Source: Rhynchopus euleeides
Lineage: Eukaryota > Euglenozoa > Diplonemea > Diplonemida > Diplonemidae
Reading direction: 5' to 3'
DNA: 64,000 bases
NCBI GenBank assembly: GCA_963210315.1
Contig: OY723306.1
Span: forward strand, 806,001 to 870,000
Below the pieces are notes generated by a model. That model made no database searches. It saw only the letters and a program-made list of their open reading frames with translations, and was not told where the DNA came from. Below are positions 30,272-40,499 of the stretch, piece by piece. The position numbers and the translations under genes are program-made. Numbering within the stretch: position 1 is the stretch's first letter; each line of letters starts with the position of its first letter.

Positions 30272-31021
30272 ATGTTTGTCGTCAAAAGGGATGGGGTTGA
30301 CGTCGAGGGGGCGTGGGTGTGTTTCCCAGATCTGGGGGTGTTCTTCGGGTTTGAGGAGGACAGCTTGGGGCCCGGGCAAGCCGCACGCCTGATCGGTGCT
30401 GTCGCGGGGGCCCTCTCTGTGTGGGTGGGGCTGTGCGACCTGGCCTACTTCGCGTGGCTGACCTCCACAACCCAGATCGTCACGGGGCTCCTCGGGCTCG
30501 CGGTGCTGGGTGCAGGCGAGGTCACAACGCTGTTCTTCACCGACGCATCGCGCAGCACCCTCGCGCAGCTCTACTCCCGGTCGCAGCACATCCGCTGCGT
30601 GTCCTTCCTGCTGCCTGTTTATGAGACCCTGGTTGTGCAGGACATGCTCAGACACGCCCTGTGGGACGCAGACCCCACCATGCCCCGCTACGCCTGGTGC
30701 GAATACTTCTCGGTGCGCCACTCCTGCGCGGTGCTGCTGCTGCGCGCCTGCCTGGGCATTCCCGCCGCCGTGCTGCAGGCGTCAGCCTCCACCTCCGCAC
30801 GGTTCGTCCTGCCCGCCTTCCACGCGCTGCTGCTGCTCGCCGTGTGCACCATGGAGTCTGTCACGCGCGGGCACACCCAGGGTGCCCCCCTCAGGAAATC
30901 GCCGTTTCTCAACGCCTTCCTGCTGCCTGTCGGGACCACTTCCGCATCAGCACAGATGATGGTGCTTTGTGCTATCTACATCGTTGTTGCGTCTGTTGGG
31001 CTTGCCCTCCATCACTCGTAG
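30272..31021 (+). CDS. Multi-pass membrane protein of unknown function
   Basis: 249 residues from the ATG at 30272, 39 nt after a poly-C tract ending in GGGCAG (30231-30233). Hydrophobic segments at about residues 38-58, 62-83, 100-118, 148-165, 180-198 and 222-244 suggest five or six membrane spans. Residues 1-35 (KRDGVDVEGAW) are polar. I recognise no family motif. The transposon island ends at 30203, only 69 bp upstream, so the normal promoter or 5' region may have been displaced, although the acceptor-like tract is present. The reading frame is intact. Confidence 0.65.
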   Translation: MFVVKRDGVDVEGAWVCFPDLGVFFGFEEDSLGPGQAARLIGAVAGALSVWVGLCDLAYFAWLTSTTQIVTGLLGLAVLGAGEVTTLFFTDASRSTLAQLYSRSQHIRCVSFLLPVYETLVVQDMLRHALWDADPTMPRYAWCEYFSVRHSCAVLLLRACLGIPAAVLQASASTSARFVLPAFHALLLLAVCTMESVTRGHTQGAPLRKSPFLNAFLLPVGTTSASAQMMVLCAIYIVVASVGLALHHS

Positions 31022-31766
31022 GGATGCGGGGGGTGGTGTGGTGCCGCTCCAATCGGAGTTCACCGGGAGGGGCGGTGGTGGTGGTGATGGCGGTATGGAG
31101 GTGGGGCGGAATAAAGCGTTGTTCTCCACCCCCCACTCCACTCCCTCCTCACACACACACTTTCTCTCCTTCTCTCCCCCCCCCCCCAATGTTGTTAGGG
31201 TGGGTTTAAACTCGGGTTTAAACTTGGGTTTAAACCGGGTTTTTACTGGGTTTTTACATACATTGGGCGTTATTCCGTTACCAGTAACGGTAATAACGTT
31301 ATTTTTGCGTTATTTTTTGACCCCAAAAAAGGCAGCATTTCCCGGTGAATCTGACCCGAAACTCGGGTCCCTACCCCCCCTAAAAGAATTTTCTTGGGTA
31401 AAATATCACTCCAGGGGGCCACTCCGTGATGTCAAAAAATTGGAAAACGTTTTCTCCTAAAATAACGCGTTATTTTTCCGTTATTTTCATGAAAACTTGC
31501 GTTATTCGGACAATTTTGCGGGCGGATGGTGTAGTTTTTGGTGGAGATGGCCCCAGAACATCCCCCTGGGACCATTTCTGGGGTAATAACGCACGGACAT
31601 GTCGATTTTCATGCCAAATTTTAAAAAAATTGTGATTTTGGGCCTTTTCAAAGCACATTCCCTGCAACCCCGCAGTATTCAGTGTTCGCCGAGAAAATAA
31701 AAAGAAAAGTTACCCTCGCCGTAGACACAGAAGTGCCTCTTCCAGGTTCCCACGGAATCCCTGGGG
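31022..31766. other. Intergenic region with a degraded transposon end
   Basis: Contains GGGTTTAAACTCGGG-type repeats (31199-31255), followed by ACATACATTGGGCGTTATT and about 50 bp matching, inverted, the right end of the hAT element at 50.8-54.5 kb. Further AACGTTATT/AATAACG motifs run to about 31600. No transposase remains. Part of this is probably a terminal fragment of the same transposon family. Confidence 0.55.
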
Positions 31767-31768
31767 AG

Positions 31769-32473
31769 TTACTGGGGGGGGGCAAATACTAGAGGGCCCC
31801 TCTATTATTCACCGTGCCAGCCGACGAAAATGGGGGTTTTCGGACCCCCTCCACTATTTGCTTTTTGGGGGGTGGAAATTTCGCGCTCTTGAATTTGGCA
31901 TCTGTGCGGCTCTGAGTGTGTGGTCGTTTTGTCGGTCGACCACCTGATTTGATCCGAGTTTGGCGGGGCTGAGCGGTCTTATATGCCAAAGAAATCCACG
32001 ATTTTCCAAATCGGCTGGGTCGATGTGTCAAACTTCATCGAGAAATGTGGGTCAGAGCTGATCCTCAGAGATGTGACTGGGGGCAGCGAACACCCCACCT
32101 ACCCATCCAGCGGGACCCCCTCTTTGGGTGTTCCAAAACGATATTCCGAACGTTTGGAATTTGTGCAGATCGTAGTGGGTCATGGTGGTAGAGGTACCAA
32201 GCTTCACCCATGAAACCTGGGTCTGGTTCAGGGACTGGTAATGGGTGTCCGTAACCCCGTTCTTTTGAACGTTTGGGATCTGTGCGGATCGTGGTGGGGT
32301 CATTTTGGCTATGGGGTGTCTGCGAGCACCACTTACGGATGCAAAAAAAGGACTCACACCCCCCTCAATTATTCGGCCAGGTGCGCCGCCAAAACCGCCG
32401 ATTTCCGTACCCCTCTATTATTTGACCCCCCGCTATTATTTGCCCCCCCCACAACTATTTGCCCCCCCCCAGT
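31769..32473. mobile_element. About 700-bp MITE with G-run inverted repeats
   Basis: The left end (about 31769) reads CTGGGGGGGGGCAAATA and the right end (about 32455-32473) is its inverse, TATTTGCCCCCCCCCCAG, with TA next to each end. Related TATTATT and TATTTG-C-run motifs repeat just inside both ends. No transposase ORF. A non-autonomous element using TA targets is the likely explanation. Confidence 0.65.
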
Positions 32474-33056
32474 AAGTGTAATTTGGGGGAGGTGAAGGCT
32501 GTGAAAGGCAAATCAAACGAGACCGAAAGATGAAACCATACCAGGGAAAACAAACACCAGATGATATTTCTCAATTTGTACATTTAAATTTTTATGTTTC
32601 CCGTGTCACAGCGCAGTTGTGAGAATTTGATACAGTGACAAATGATCTGAAACCATTGCATTTGTCTGTTGCATTGACGCTTATGGGAAAAATAATCCTG
32701 CATTGGTTGCCTGTCTGGCGGGGCTGTGTACACGATCACGTTTGCTCGTAGCTCTGGTTGGTTGATTTCTGAAGAATTGCCAAGCAGCTGTCTGCACTGC
32801 ATTGATGGGCGGAGTTGGGCGGTGTTCCGACCGGAGTTGGGCGGTCTTCTTGGCCAAAACTACGATTTGCCAAATTAGCAGAAATCATGGTGACTGTGTG
32901 TGCAATGATACAACCTGGCCTACCGACAAAGTGTACATATATATCTGTCTGAGAACTCTGGATTTACGGATTCCTCCAAATTCGTAAAAATATGCCCCCA
33001 ATATTCCTATAAAATGTGGTATCATCTCTCGGTCAGTGTGGTTGCCTTTCCGAATA
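32474..33056. other. AT-rich spacer
   Basis: Lower GC than its surroundings, with no convincing gene and no clear repeat. It lies between the G-run MITE and the 3' end of the first hAT-like gene; the hAT terminal repeat may be hidden here, but I could not match it to the other side. Confidence 0.4.
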
Positions 33057-35352
33057 TTAAACGAGTCCATTGTGGGCGAGGATGTGGCGCACATCCGCGT
33101 CGGCGTACCTCCCCGTGAGGTCCCCATTCAAAAGAACGAAGAGGTACGCCTTGCGGTTCTCCGGGGACAAACGCCCCTGCCGTGACGACAGGTTTGCGTC
33201 GATGACACTGAACAGTTCATCGGCGCCTGTCGCCACAGGTGGGGTGTAGAGGGCTGCAAGGGCCCCCTGGGCGAGGTCCGGAAACAGGTGGGCGTGGAAA
33301 CGCCACCATGCATCCAGATCCAGAGGCTCCGACATGTCGATCTTCGTGCATTCCTGCAGAAACACCCCCCACTCCCTCGCACACGCGCCCCGTATATGTG
33401 GCACAGCGCTCATCTCTTCCCACTTCGGAGGGAGGACAGCCGTCCTGCGTGGGTCCAGAGCCCTCACCGCAGAGAAGAATCCCTTGTTGGCGAGCTTGGG
33501 GTCGTTCCACGACTCCTCAAGCAGTTCCCCCAGCCTCACACGACGCGGAGATTCGGGGACATCGGCCGGGGTTGCCTTCAGAGCGTCAATCGTGTCCGTG
33601 ACAGTCACGAACACGACATGGGCCATCGGCACCTTGCGTGTGGGCTCCGCCAGCTGATCCAACAGATCAACTACCGGAGCCAGCAAGTCCCGCATGTTCT
33701 TCACCTCATCACGTGTTTCATCTTTCACCAGAAGTTGGGACAGGACCTTCAGCGATTTGGAGACACTGGATGCGGCGGTGTTGGACAGTATTTCGGCCAC
33801 GAACGTGCGAAGGAGATCGAACCTCTCGTACACGTGCGCATAACACGCATACCCAGTGCTCAGGCGCGTGGCGTTGGGGGTTTTGACCCCCTGCGTCGTC
33901 CCCGACACCCCTTCCGCGAGCGACTTGATAGCAGCGTCGATGCTGTCCAACGTGGGGGGATCTGCCACGGTTGCCCCGGCAGAGCGAACATCAGCAGCCC
34001 ACAGGAGCAACCGGGGGGCCAGTTCAGCGTCCGTGAGGACGCGGTTCGCCAGGCCACTGCGTGCGTCACCCACACACTTCTGCAGGACCTTCACAGAGGC
34101 AGTGTGGGTGGCTTCAACCTCGGCGTGGTTCCCCTGCCACGCCACCCACTGCGTCCTCCTCCCCGAGCACATTTTCCCGTCGAAGACCCCCCCCCAAGGC
34201 GCGCGCAAGCTGGCATGCGTCCGAATCCTTCAAGTGGAGTTCGGCGTACAGCTTGTCGACCACGTTCTTCAGAAGGTGCAAAATGCACTTGAAGAACGTG
34301 GCCTCGGTGATGGCCTCCTCAATGAGGCGCGACACAGCACCGTTTGCAGCACCTCTGTCCGAAAAGACGTTCATCGGCAGGGCAGACAACCCCTCCAACT
34401 CCGAGAACAGGGCCTTCAGCAATGTAGGACCCGTCCAGCTCTTTCCTGTCACGTTTTCGAAAGGCGGGAGCACACACCTCCACTGTTGGTGTTGGACAAT
34501 CGCCACCTCCACTTTGGTGCCGAATGGGGTGAGCTGTCCCCCGTCGTGGACCAGGTGCAGCTGGCTGGGGTCGATGTCCTTCAGGCGACTGCTGATGCAC
34601 GCCTTGTACTCCTTCACCAGGTCATGCAGACACTTGCGGCGGACATTGCGCTGCTGCGGCGCCTGTGGGAGGTAACGCGAGAGGCACAGCCGGATCTTGT
34701 CCATCTGCAAATCTGTTGAACCGGACAGCATCTGCGATAGGAGCAAGTCCTTCTCAAGGGCAGCTGCGTCGTGAGGCACAACCGTGTCAGGACCCATCGG
34801 CACAGATGCAGAAGCGCCAGCTGCTACAGCCACAGGCTCCGAAGCCGCAGACTCCCGTTGTCTATCCGGGTCGTAGCCGTGAGCCTTGAAGTGCTTGAGG
34901 AGGTTTGAGTTGTGATAAGTGGGCATCTGCGACCTGGGTCCCTTGCACGTCAGGCAGAAGAAGACATGCGGGGACGCGGCGTAGGAGTCTTGCACAGCTA
35001 CGGGCAGAGAAGTCACGGAACGCACCTCTATGAACTGAGAAACGGTGGGATCACGCTTCAGCATCGCAGCCATCTTACGCTGCTCGGGGGAGAGTGACAC
35101 TTTGGGCGCTGTGTTGAGACGGGCCTGCGATTGCGCCTGAAGCGTCTGCACCATTTCTTCCTTGGCGAGGGTACCGGCGGTCTTCTTCCGTCCCCTCTTC
35201 ACCTCTCTCTCTGGCTCGGCGGATACCGAAGACATACAGTCCAAACAGCTCGACGAACCGCTCTCACGTGAGCCGCTGCGAGCCCGCTTCCCCCCCGACT
35301 TGGGGGGGCCGGCCTTCACAGCCTTCTTGTTGCCCTTCTTCTTCGCACCCAT
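33057..35352 (-). pseudogene. hAT-like transposase 1, split by one frameshift
   Basis: Two overlapping frames on the minus strand (35352-34114 and 34208-33057) make one protein of about 760 residues. The break falls at a run of nine C (34187-34195), so a one-base homopolymer error or mutation explains it. The N-terminus is basic (MGAKKKGNKKAVKAG) and followed by a BED-like finger with FFCLTCKG and LKHFKAHG. The middle has VFSDRGAANGAVSRL and a C-x2-H-x-L-like block, FFKCILHLLKNVV. The C-terminus (GADELFSVIDANLSSRQGRL, about 33165-33225) matches the hAT dimerisation domain. Apart from the single shift, the gene is open throughout. Terminal repeats were not found. Confidence 0.75.
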
Positions 35353-36714
35353 CGTCACAGCCGTGTAATGGAGTTGTGACCTGTGGCGTGCAGGAGCGGT
35401 GAGATGCCTTTCAACGGAAGTGCTCAGAGCGAGGGACACATCACCATGCAACAAAGATGGGGGAAGAGTGCGGGCATCACTGGCATTCGCAGGAAGACCG
35501 GATCTCAGGCGCGGAAGCGTCAGAGGATTTCTTGTTACCGGATAGACTTACCTCATGTCTCTTCGCGAGGCGGAATACTCCTTTTGTCAGCCGATCCGCC
35601 GGATCGGCCGATGATTCGAAGAAAACAGAAAAAATGAGGGGCTCCAAAAAAAATCTGACATTTCTGGTGCCCCTGATTTACCCCTTTTTCACTACGCACA
35701 AACTACGCAATCTGGGGGGGGGTCTCGCTTTTTGGTCCCCCCCCAGTTTTTTTTGGTCCCCCTTTCTGTGTGGCTACTGAGACAGGACTGGAGGCACTGC
35801 GCTGACCGAGCAAAAAATTATTGCCAGAACTCACTATACACCGTACGAAAGAACGCACGACATGTGGGGCGGGACTCCAGAAACACCTGGGCAAGGTTGC
35901 CCCATGCCCAGAAACACCTGAGAAGGAAGTGAGTTCCAGGAGCCGCGTAGAACACCCTCGAGATTGTGAATGATGATACGATCACAGCCTTCAGGGCGCT
36001 GCGAGGTGCCACCCTGAAGGTGGCCCTTGACATCAAGGAGAGCGTCGGCCGAGGGGTCGACGAAAAGCTGAAGAAGGCGCTACTGGCACTGGATTCCGCG
36101 GGGTATACGGAGGTCACCGCCACACAGGCAACCTCCGCTGACAACGTCCAGGAGACGTTATCCGAGGGGATCACAACGGCACTAGAGATCTGTGTCACGG
36201 GATCCAGGCGCCCACTCTCCCTCGACGGTCTGGGGATTGTTGTTGGGTATGGTGTCGTTTCCTGCAGCTGCAAAAAAGCGTAGCAACTGTGCTTCCTTCT
36301 TCCTTAATGATGCGTTGACGCTTCCACCCGGAGGAGCTGAAGCAGGCACCGCTTAATGATGCGTTGATGCTTCCACCCGACGAGCTGAAGCAGGCACCGC
36401 GCCAAAGGGCACCCCCAAAGAGACCTGCAAAGACTGCGTCGAAACCCGCACCGAAGGCTGCCAGCGCTGCAGCACCTGAAGAACCTGCAGCACCTGCAGC
36501 ACCTGCAGCACCTGAAGCGCCTGCACCCTCACTGACCCCGGAACAGCAAGAACTCCTTGAGTTTGGGGTCCCGGCATAGAGACAGAGAATGGCTGAGTAA
36601 ATCAAAAAATGAGACCCCCCCCCCCTTTTCACTACGCACAAACTACGCAATATGGGGTCGTCAGGGGTACCAATTTCCATTTCTTTTGGAAATTTCGGAA
36701 AAATATCGAAATTT
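35353..36714. other. Repeat-rich spacer with small unknown frames
   Basis: A direct repeat containing CACTACGCACAAACTACGCA occurs at about 35685-35711 and 36624-36651. Between them are an unrecognised 105-codon frame on + (35966-36283), a tandem duplication of about 58 bp (36302-36410) and a Lys/Ala/Pro-rich frame (36364-36579, repeats of APAAPAAP). These could be parts of a degraded element bounded by the direct repeats. I do not call a gene. Confidence 0.45.
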
Positions 36715-37008
36715 TTGAAATTTTTGAAATTTTTGAAATTTTTGAAATTTTTGAAATTTTTGAAATTTTTGAAATTTTTGAAATTTTTGAAATTTTTGAA
36801 ATTTTTGAAATTTTTGAAATTTTTGAAATTTTTGAAATTTTTGAAATTTTTGAAATTTTTGAAATTTTTGAAATTTTTGAAATTTTTGAAATTTTTGAAA
36901 TTTTTGAAATTTTTGAAATTTTTGAAATTTTTGAAATTTTTGAAATTTTTGAAATTTTTGAAATTTTTGAAATTTTTGAAATTTTTGAAATTTTTGAAAT
37001 TTTTGAAA
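36713..37008. repeat. (TTTTTGAAA)n satellite array 1
   Basis: About 33 tandem copies of the 9-bp unit TTTTTGAAA with almost no variation. The same unit forms arrays at 45090-45241, 45471-45721 and 50177-50699, all in the same orientation. Because 9 bp is three codons, long meaningless frames (FEI, LKF, FKN repeats) result. Confidence 0.95.
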
Positions 37009-37289
37009 CAGGCCTGCACGGTGGACTCCAGCGGGGGTAGGGTAACCCTTTTCGGGAGTCTCAACTAGGGGGAGTCCAACTCCCGCTAGCGGGAGTATAG
37101 ACTCCCGCTAGCGGGAGTCTATACTCCCGCTAGGGGGAGTCTGACTCCCCCTAGCGGGAGTCTTTTCACCTATTTTCACTCATTTTTCCCATGATACCTA
37201 TGCAATGTGGCACTCGTCACTGAAGTACAGCCACACCAAACGAAACGGACGTTTCCACCCATCCCAGCTCGCAGACCTGATTCACAAAA

Positions 37290-37670
37290 ATGGGGAAGAC
37301 GACAACGAAGCCGGCAGCGAAGCCGGCGGCAAAGTCGATTAAGAAGAAGAAGAGCGCAGAGAGTCCCGAGGCTGCGGAGGCGACGAACATTGTGCATGAT
37401 TTTTGCACGGCCTTCCCTGTTAAAAAAGGGGGCAGTGTGCTGACACTGGGATCCATTAGAAGGCTCCTAGCAACGGTGTTGAGCAAGGAGCTCCACCAGC
37501 ACAGCACCCAGGTGGCCAACGCAATCATCGCCATGTCTTCCCTGACATGGATAAGTTCGCTGTCAGGGAAGTCGCAACGATGCGGAAGGAGGGCGCTCTC
37601 CGTCATATACAAGGTGGAGGCGAAGTATGGCAAGGTGCAGGATACAAACGTGTCGTCGGGGGCAGCCTGA
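37290..37670 (+). CDS. Small basic protein, unknown
   Basis: 126 residues, MGKTTTKPAAKPAAKSIKKK at the N-terminus, followed by an ordered-looking region (DFCTAFPVKKGGSVLTLGSI to about residue 112). The Lys/Ala tail plus helical core superficially recalls a histone, but I find no alignment to H2A, H2B, H3 or H4. It lies inside the 3.5-kb inverted-repeat element and may be an element-encoded DNA-binding protein or a captured fragment. Confidence 0.35.
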   Translation: MGKTTTKPAAKPAAKSIKKKKSAESPEAAEATNIVHDFCTAFPVKKGGSVLTLGSIRRLLATVLSKELHQHSTQVANAIIAMSSLTWISSLSGKSQRCGRRALSVIYKVEAKYGKVQDTNVSSGAA

Positions 37671-37819
37671 AGCCGCGAATGATCGCGACACGGGCGAACG
37701 GCTTGGCACCGTGGGTCTGGATAGATGCTGGAGTTCGGCCGGGTGAAACCGGAAGTCGCAGCAAAATTTGCCCCCCCAGATTTCTTCCTCAAACCCACCC
37801 GTGGGCTGATCCGGCCTTG

Positions 37820-37919
37820 CACGGTGGACTCCAGCGGGGGTAGGGTACCACTACCGGGTTTAACCCTTTTCGGGAGTCTCAACTAGGGGGAGTCCAACTC
37901 CCGCTAGCGGGAGTATAGA
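37820..37919 (+). repeat. Extra copy of the 3.5-kb element's left inverted repeat
   Basis: CACGGTGGACTCCAGCGG followed by the same GGGAGT palindrome series as at 37017, with about 20 extra bases (GGTACCACTACCGGGTTT region) and truncated after GGGAGTATAG. It suggests a second, partial insertion of the same element family. Confidence 0.7.
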
Positions 37920-38179
37920 TCAGCAGTGGGCAACAATGAGGCGATGCGGGGGGCGAGGGCACCGATGCTCACTGTGCGACATCCCAGAAGAACGCTGGTA
38001 TCAACAGGTGCATCGATACCCGCACCTGACTCTCTCTGAGATGAAAGAGGCTGGCTACCCCTCCCTCTTGGCAGGTGTGCTTCCCAATGCCCGCTACGTC
38101 ACCCCAGCACTCCATGACTGCAAGGGGCTCGCCATGCGGCTGATCAGGGTACTGGATGACAGGGGTGGAGCTTGGGGGT

Positions 38180-38450
38180 TTTTTCGGGTCAGCTGACCTG
38201 ATTTTCTGCAGGCCCTCACAAAAAATCAGGTCAGGGGTAAAAAGAAAATCGTACTCCTTTCGCTTTATTATAGACACCCTGTCCAGCAACTGTGGGAGAA
38301 CAGTTCCGGACTACTTTTTGTTGAGCGCACACTTGCTGTCTCAAGGCTGTGTTGAGGCCCTGTGAAGTGGCATGAGGTGCTAATCCAAAGCTTCAGTCGT
38401 ACGATTTCCTTCGTTACTTCGCGACTTCGCTACGCTTCGTCGCTCGTAAC
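38180..38450 (-). mobile_element. Diverged remnant of the pogo/MITE family
   Basis: Aligns with the interior of MITE 2 (about 25875-26045): AATCGTACTCCTTT, AACTGTGGGAGAACAGTTCC, CAGTCGTACGATTTCCTT and a degraded version of the TTCGCGAC hairpin follow in the same order. Terminal repeats are not recognisable. Confidence 0.6.
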
Positions 38451-38454
38451 TAGT

Positions 38455-38666
38455 AAATATAGCTGGAGTCGTGCAGGATCATTCGTGAAGAAATACGAAA
38501 GGTAAACGAGAAAAAGTTTTTCGTTGATCGCACGACACACACAGAAAATTTTGCCTGCGGAAGTGTTGGTGTGTGATTGGCAGGCGCATAAGACTGTGTG
38601 TGACGGCAAGCACCTAGCACTTCCCCTATCGCTGCATTTCCGCCTGACAAGTACCTTGTTGGAAGA
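38455..38666 (-). mobile_element. Solo split-repeat end of a YR retrotransposon
   Basis: This 212-bp block is the inverse complement of the A2-B2 repeat at 49970-50181, with no coding region. It is equivalent to a solo LTR and is what recombination between the A1 and A2 repeats of a full element would leave. It ends in ATAG..AAAT next to a T-run (on the other strand), like the borders of the full copy. Confidence 0.85.
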
Positions 38667-38825
38667 AAAAAAATATAGATTTTCGGGAAACCGGAAAAGT
38701 TGGCTCCTCGCCTTGGGGCCTCAAGGTGACCAGGAGGCGTTTCGTGAGCAAAGTGACCCCAGCGACATGAGCACAGGCCTCAAACAGTCACAATAGAGGA
38801 CAAATGAAGCTGCCCAACCCGTACC

Positions 38826-39090
38826 GTGCAACAGACGTTTACTACCGTGGCCTCCGGTGGCTGGGGGGCTCCGCCCCCCAGACCCCCCTGTGGCATGTGC
38901 CTGTCTTGTACCCAAGCCCTTTACATCAGGGAATCTCAGTATCCTCAGGAGGACGCAGCCAACTCACACAGAATCCGTACGCCCGCAAGTCACAGATGTT
39001 CACTACCGTGGCCTCCGGCGGCTGGGAGCTCCGCCTCCCAGACCCCCCTACGGCATGTGTTTGTCTTGTAACCAAGTCCTTGCGCGCCCG
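38826..39090 (+). repeat. GC-rich dispersed repeat, tandem pair
   Basis: Two copies about 160 bp apart with CTACCGTGGCCTCCGG followed by G-run/C-run hairpins. The linker has CAACTCACACAGAATCCGTA as at 2.5 kb, and the sequence after the second copy (TTGTAACCAAGTCCTTGCGC) also matches the region after the copy at 2.55 kb. Confidence 0.8.
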
Positions 39091-39293
39091 GGGCTGCATA
39101 TCGGTTCCGGTACCTCGCGGGAGGCTGGGCCCGAGCACTGATCTCTGAGACGAACCGGGGGGGAACCCATAAGAAAAAATTGGCTGACCCGATCTGACCC
39201 GATCCAGCCCGCAACCCCATATTTCAAGCTCCACCCCTGCTGGATGAGACAACAAAAAAATATTCGACAAGACCTGTACAAACCTTGCACTGA

Positions 39294-40160
39294 ATGTGTC
39301 GCAGCATGGGACAGGTGCTCAGTTCCGGAAGGTCGTGCTTGCCTGTCACAGGACACACCTACAAGGGCTTGTTCCGCTACCTCTTTGTCTCCCTTGCAGA
39401 CCTCATGCATTTCCGGTATGCAGACATCCCCTGGCGCTTCTGGGGATGCAAGGATGAGTCAGCCCGGATTCCCTTCTTGCGTGCTCGGATCTCAGGGCAT
39501 ATATTTCACTGGTTGATGGAGCATGCCGAAAAGGGATCAACGCGCAATGCCTACGTACACAGTCTCCATCATTGGTGGGCTCCAGAAGATGCAGTGCCTC
39601 TGCAGAACAACGACGAATTTGAAGAAGCAGAGAACGGACATCGCAAGAAAGATGCCGTTACAATCGCCAGCTCCGCAACTTACGAGAGAGATCTTGCGAT
39701 GGCAGAAGAGAAGCGGCGCGCATCGGGCATGCCTTGGAAGGTTGCGCACCTGTCGCAGGACGGGATCCTCGGGTATAGAGAAGTCATCCTGTGTCCGTGT
39801 CTGCACACCCGACACGCTCATAGATTGGCTGTGTATGTTCTTTGCACACAGTTGACACAGCTGCAGAAGGGGTTTGTGCACTGCAACACACAGGACTTCG
39901 TTGAACCCATCAGCGCGCCCTACTTCCTGTTCCGGTTCCCCGAAGGACACCGCAAATTATCGCTCTGCTTGTGCAAAATGCCAATCCCGCTGGGGGCGAC
40001 TTTCACATCATTCGTGTTATCCGAGGCGACTTTGAGCACGCTTGACCAACGCGCACAGCAGGAGGGGGATGACAGTTCTGACGAAGAAGATGAGGCCTGC
40101 AGGATGGCTTGTCTTGCCCAAGGTGTAACACAACTACGACAGGCGATGGCCGCACTTTGA
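39294..40160 (+). CDS. Unknown protein inside the 3.5-kb element
   Basis: 288 codons from an ATG that directly follows an in-frame stop. Not low complexity: there are hydrophobic and aromatic-rich stretches (FRYLFVSLADLMHFRYADIP, HWLMEHAEKGSTRNAYVHSL), Cys residues at CPCLHTRH and an acidic segment DDSSDEEDE near the C-terminus. I recognise no family. It may be the 3' part of a longer element gene whose upstream part was disrupted by the solo YR end and GC-rich repeats; the frame at 37936-38196 (CSLCDIPEERW, LHDCKGLAMRLI) could be an earlier fragment of it. Confidence 0.4.
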   Translation: MCRSMGQVLSSGRSCLPVTGHTYKGLFRYLFVSLADLMHFRYADIPWRFWGCKDESARIPFLRARISGHIFHWLMEHAEKGSTRNAYVHSLHHWWAPEDAVPLQNNDEFEEAENGHRKKDAVTIASSATYERDLAMAEEKRRASGMPWKVAHLSQDGILGYREVILCPCLHTRHAHRLAVYVLCTQLTQLQKGFVHCNTQDFVEPISAPYFLFRFPEGHRKLSLCLCKMPIPLGATFTSFVLSEATLSTLDQRAQQEGDDSSDEEDEACRMACLAQGVTQLRQAMAAL

Positions 40161-40499
40161 CACCTCAAATTCTAACCGCTCACCTCCGCAGGTGTAGCCG
40201 CTACCAGGAGGATAGGTAGGTAGTCCAGAGTCCGGGGAAACTGACAGAAGCAAAACAAGCCCCTCCCCATCCCTCTTCCACCATGATTTTACCCCCCACG
40301 CCAGTAGACTGTAACTATATCATGGGAAAAATGGATGAAAATAGGTGAAAAGACTCCCGCTAGGGGGAGTCAGACTCCCCCTAGCGGGAGTATAGACTCC
40401 CGCTAGCGGGAGTCTGGACTCCCGCTAGCGGGAGTCTTTGACACCCGCTCAGACTCCCGCTCCCAGACTCCCGCTAGGGCCGCTGGAGTCCACCGTGTG

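Larger units (their letters stand above)
37017..40497. mobile_element. 3.5-kb element with long inverted repeats, heavily nested
   Basis: CACGGTGGACTCCAGCGG at 37017-37034 is matched by its inverse at 40480-40497. Inside each end is a series of ACTCCCGCTAGCGGGAGT palindromes, then ATTTTTCCCATGAT or its inverse, giving inverted repeats of about 185 bp. A third, truncated copy of the left repeat lies at 37820-37919. The interior holds unknown small frames, a remnant related to the pogo MITEs (38180-38450), a solo YR-element end (38455-38666) and GC-rich dispersed repeats. The CACGGTGG start is shared with the outer repeat at 24439. Confidence 0.7.

Noticed and set aside
36195..37064. Long minus-strand frame rich in FKN repeats (and similar frames at 45387-46958 and 50147-50884)
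   Set aside because: The frames exist only because the 9-bp satellite TTTTTGAAA has no stop codon in several frames; they join unrelated sequence across transposon borders.
37290..37670. Lys/Ala-rich protein as a histone
   Set aside because: Only the tail composition is similar; no core histone alignment could be made.
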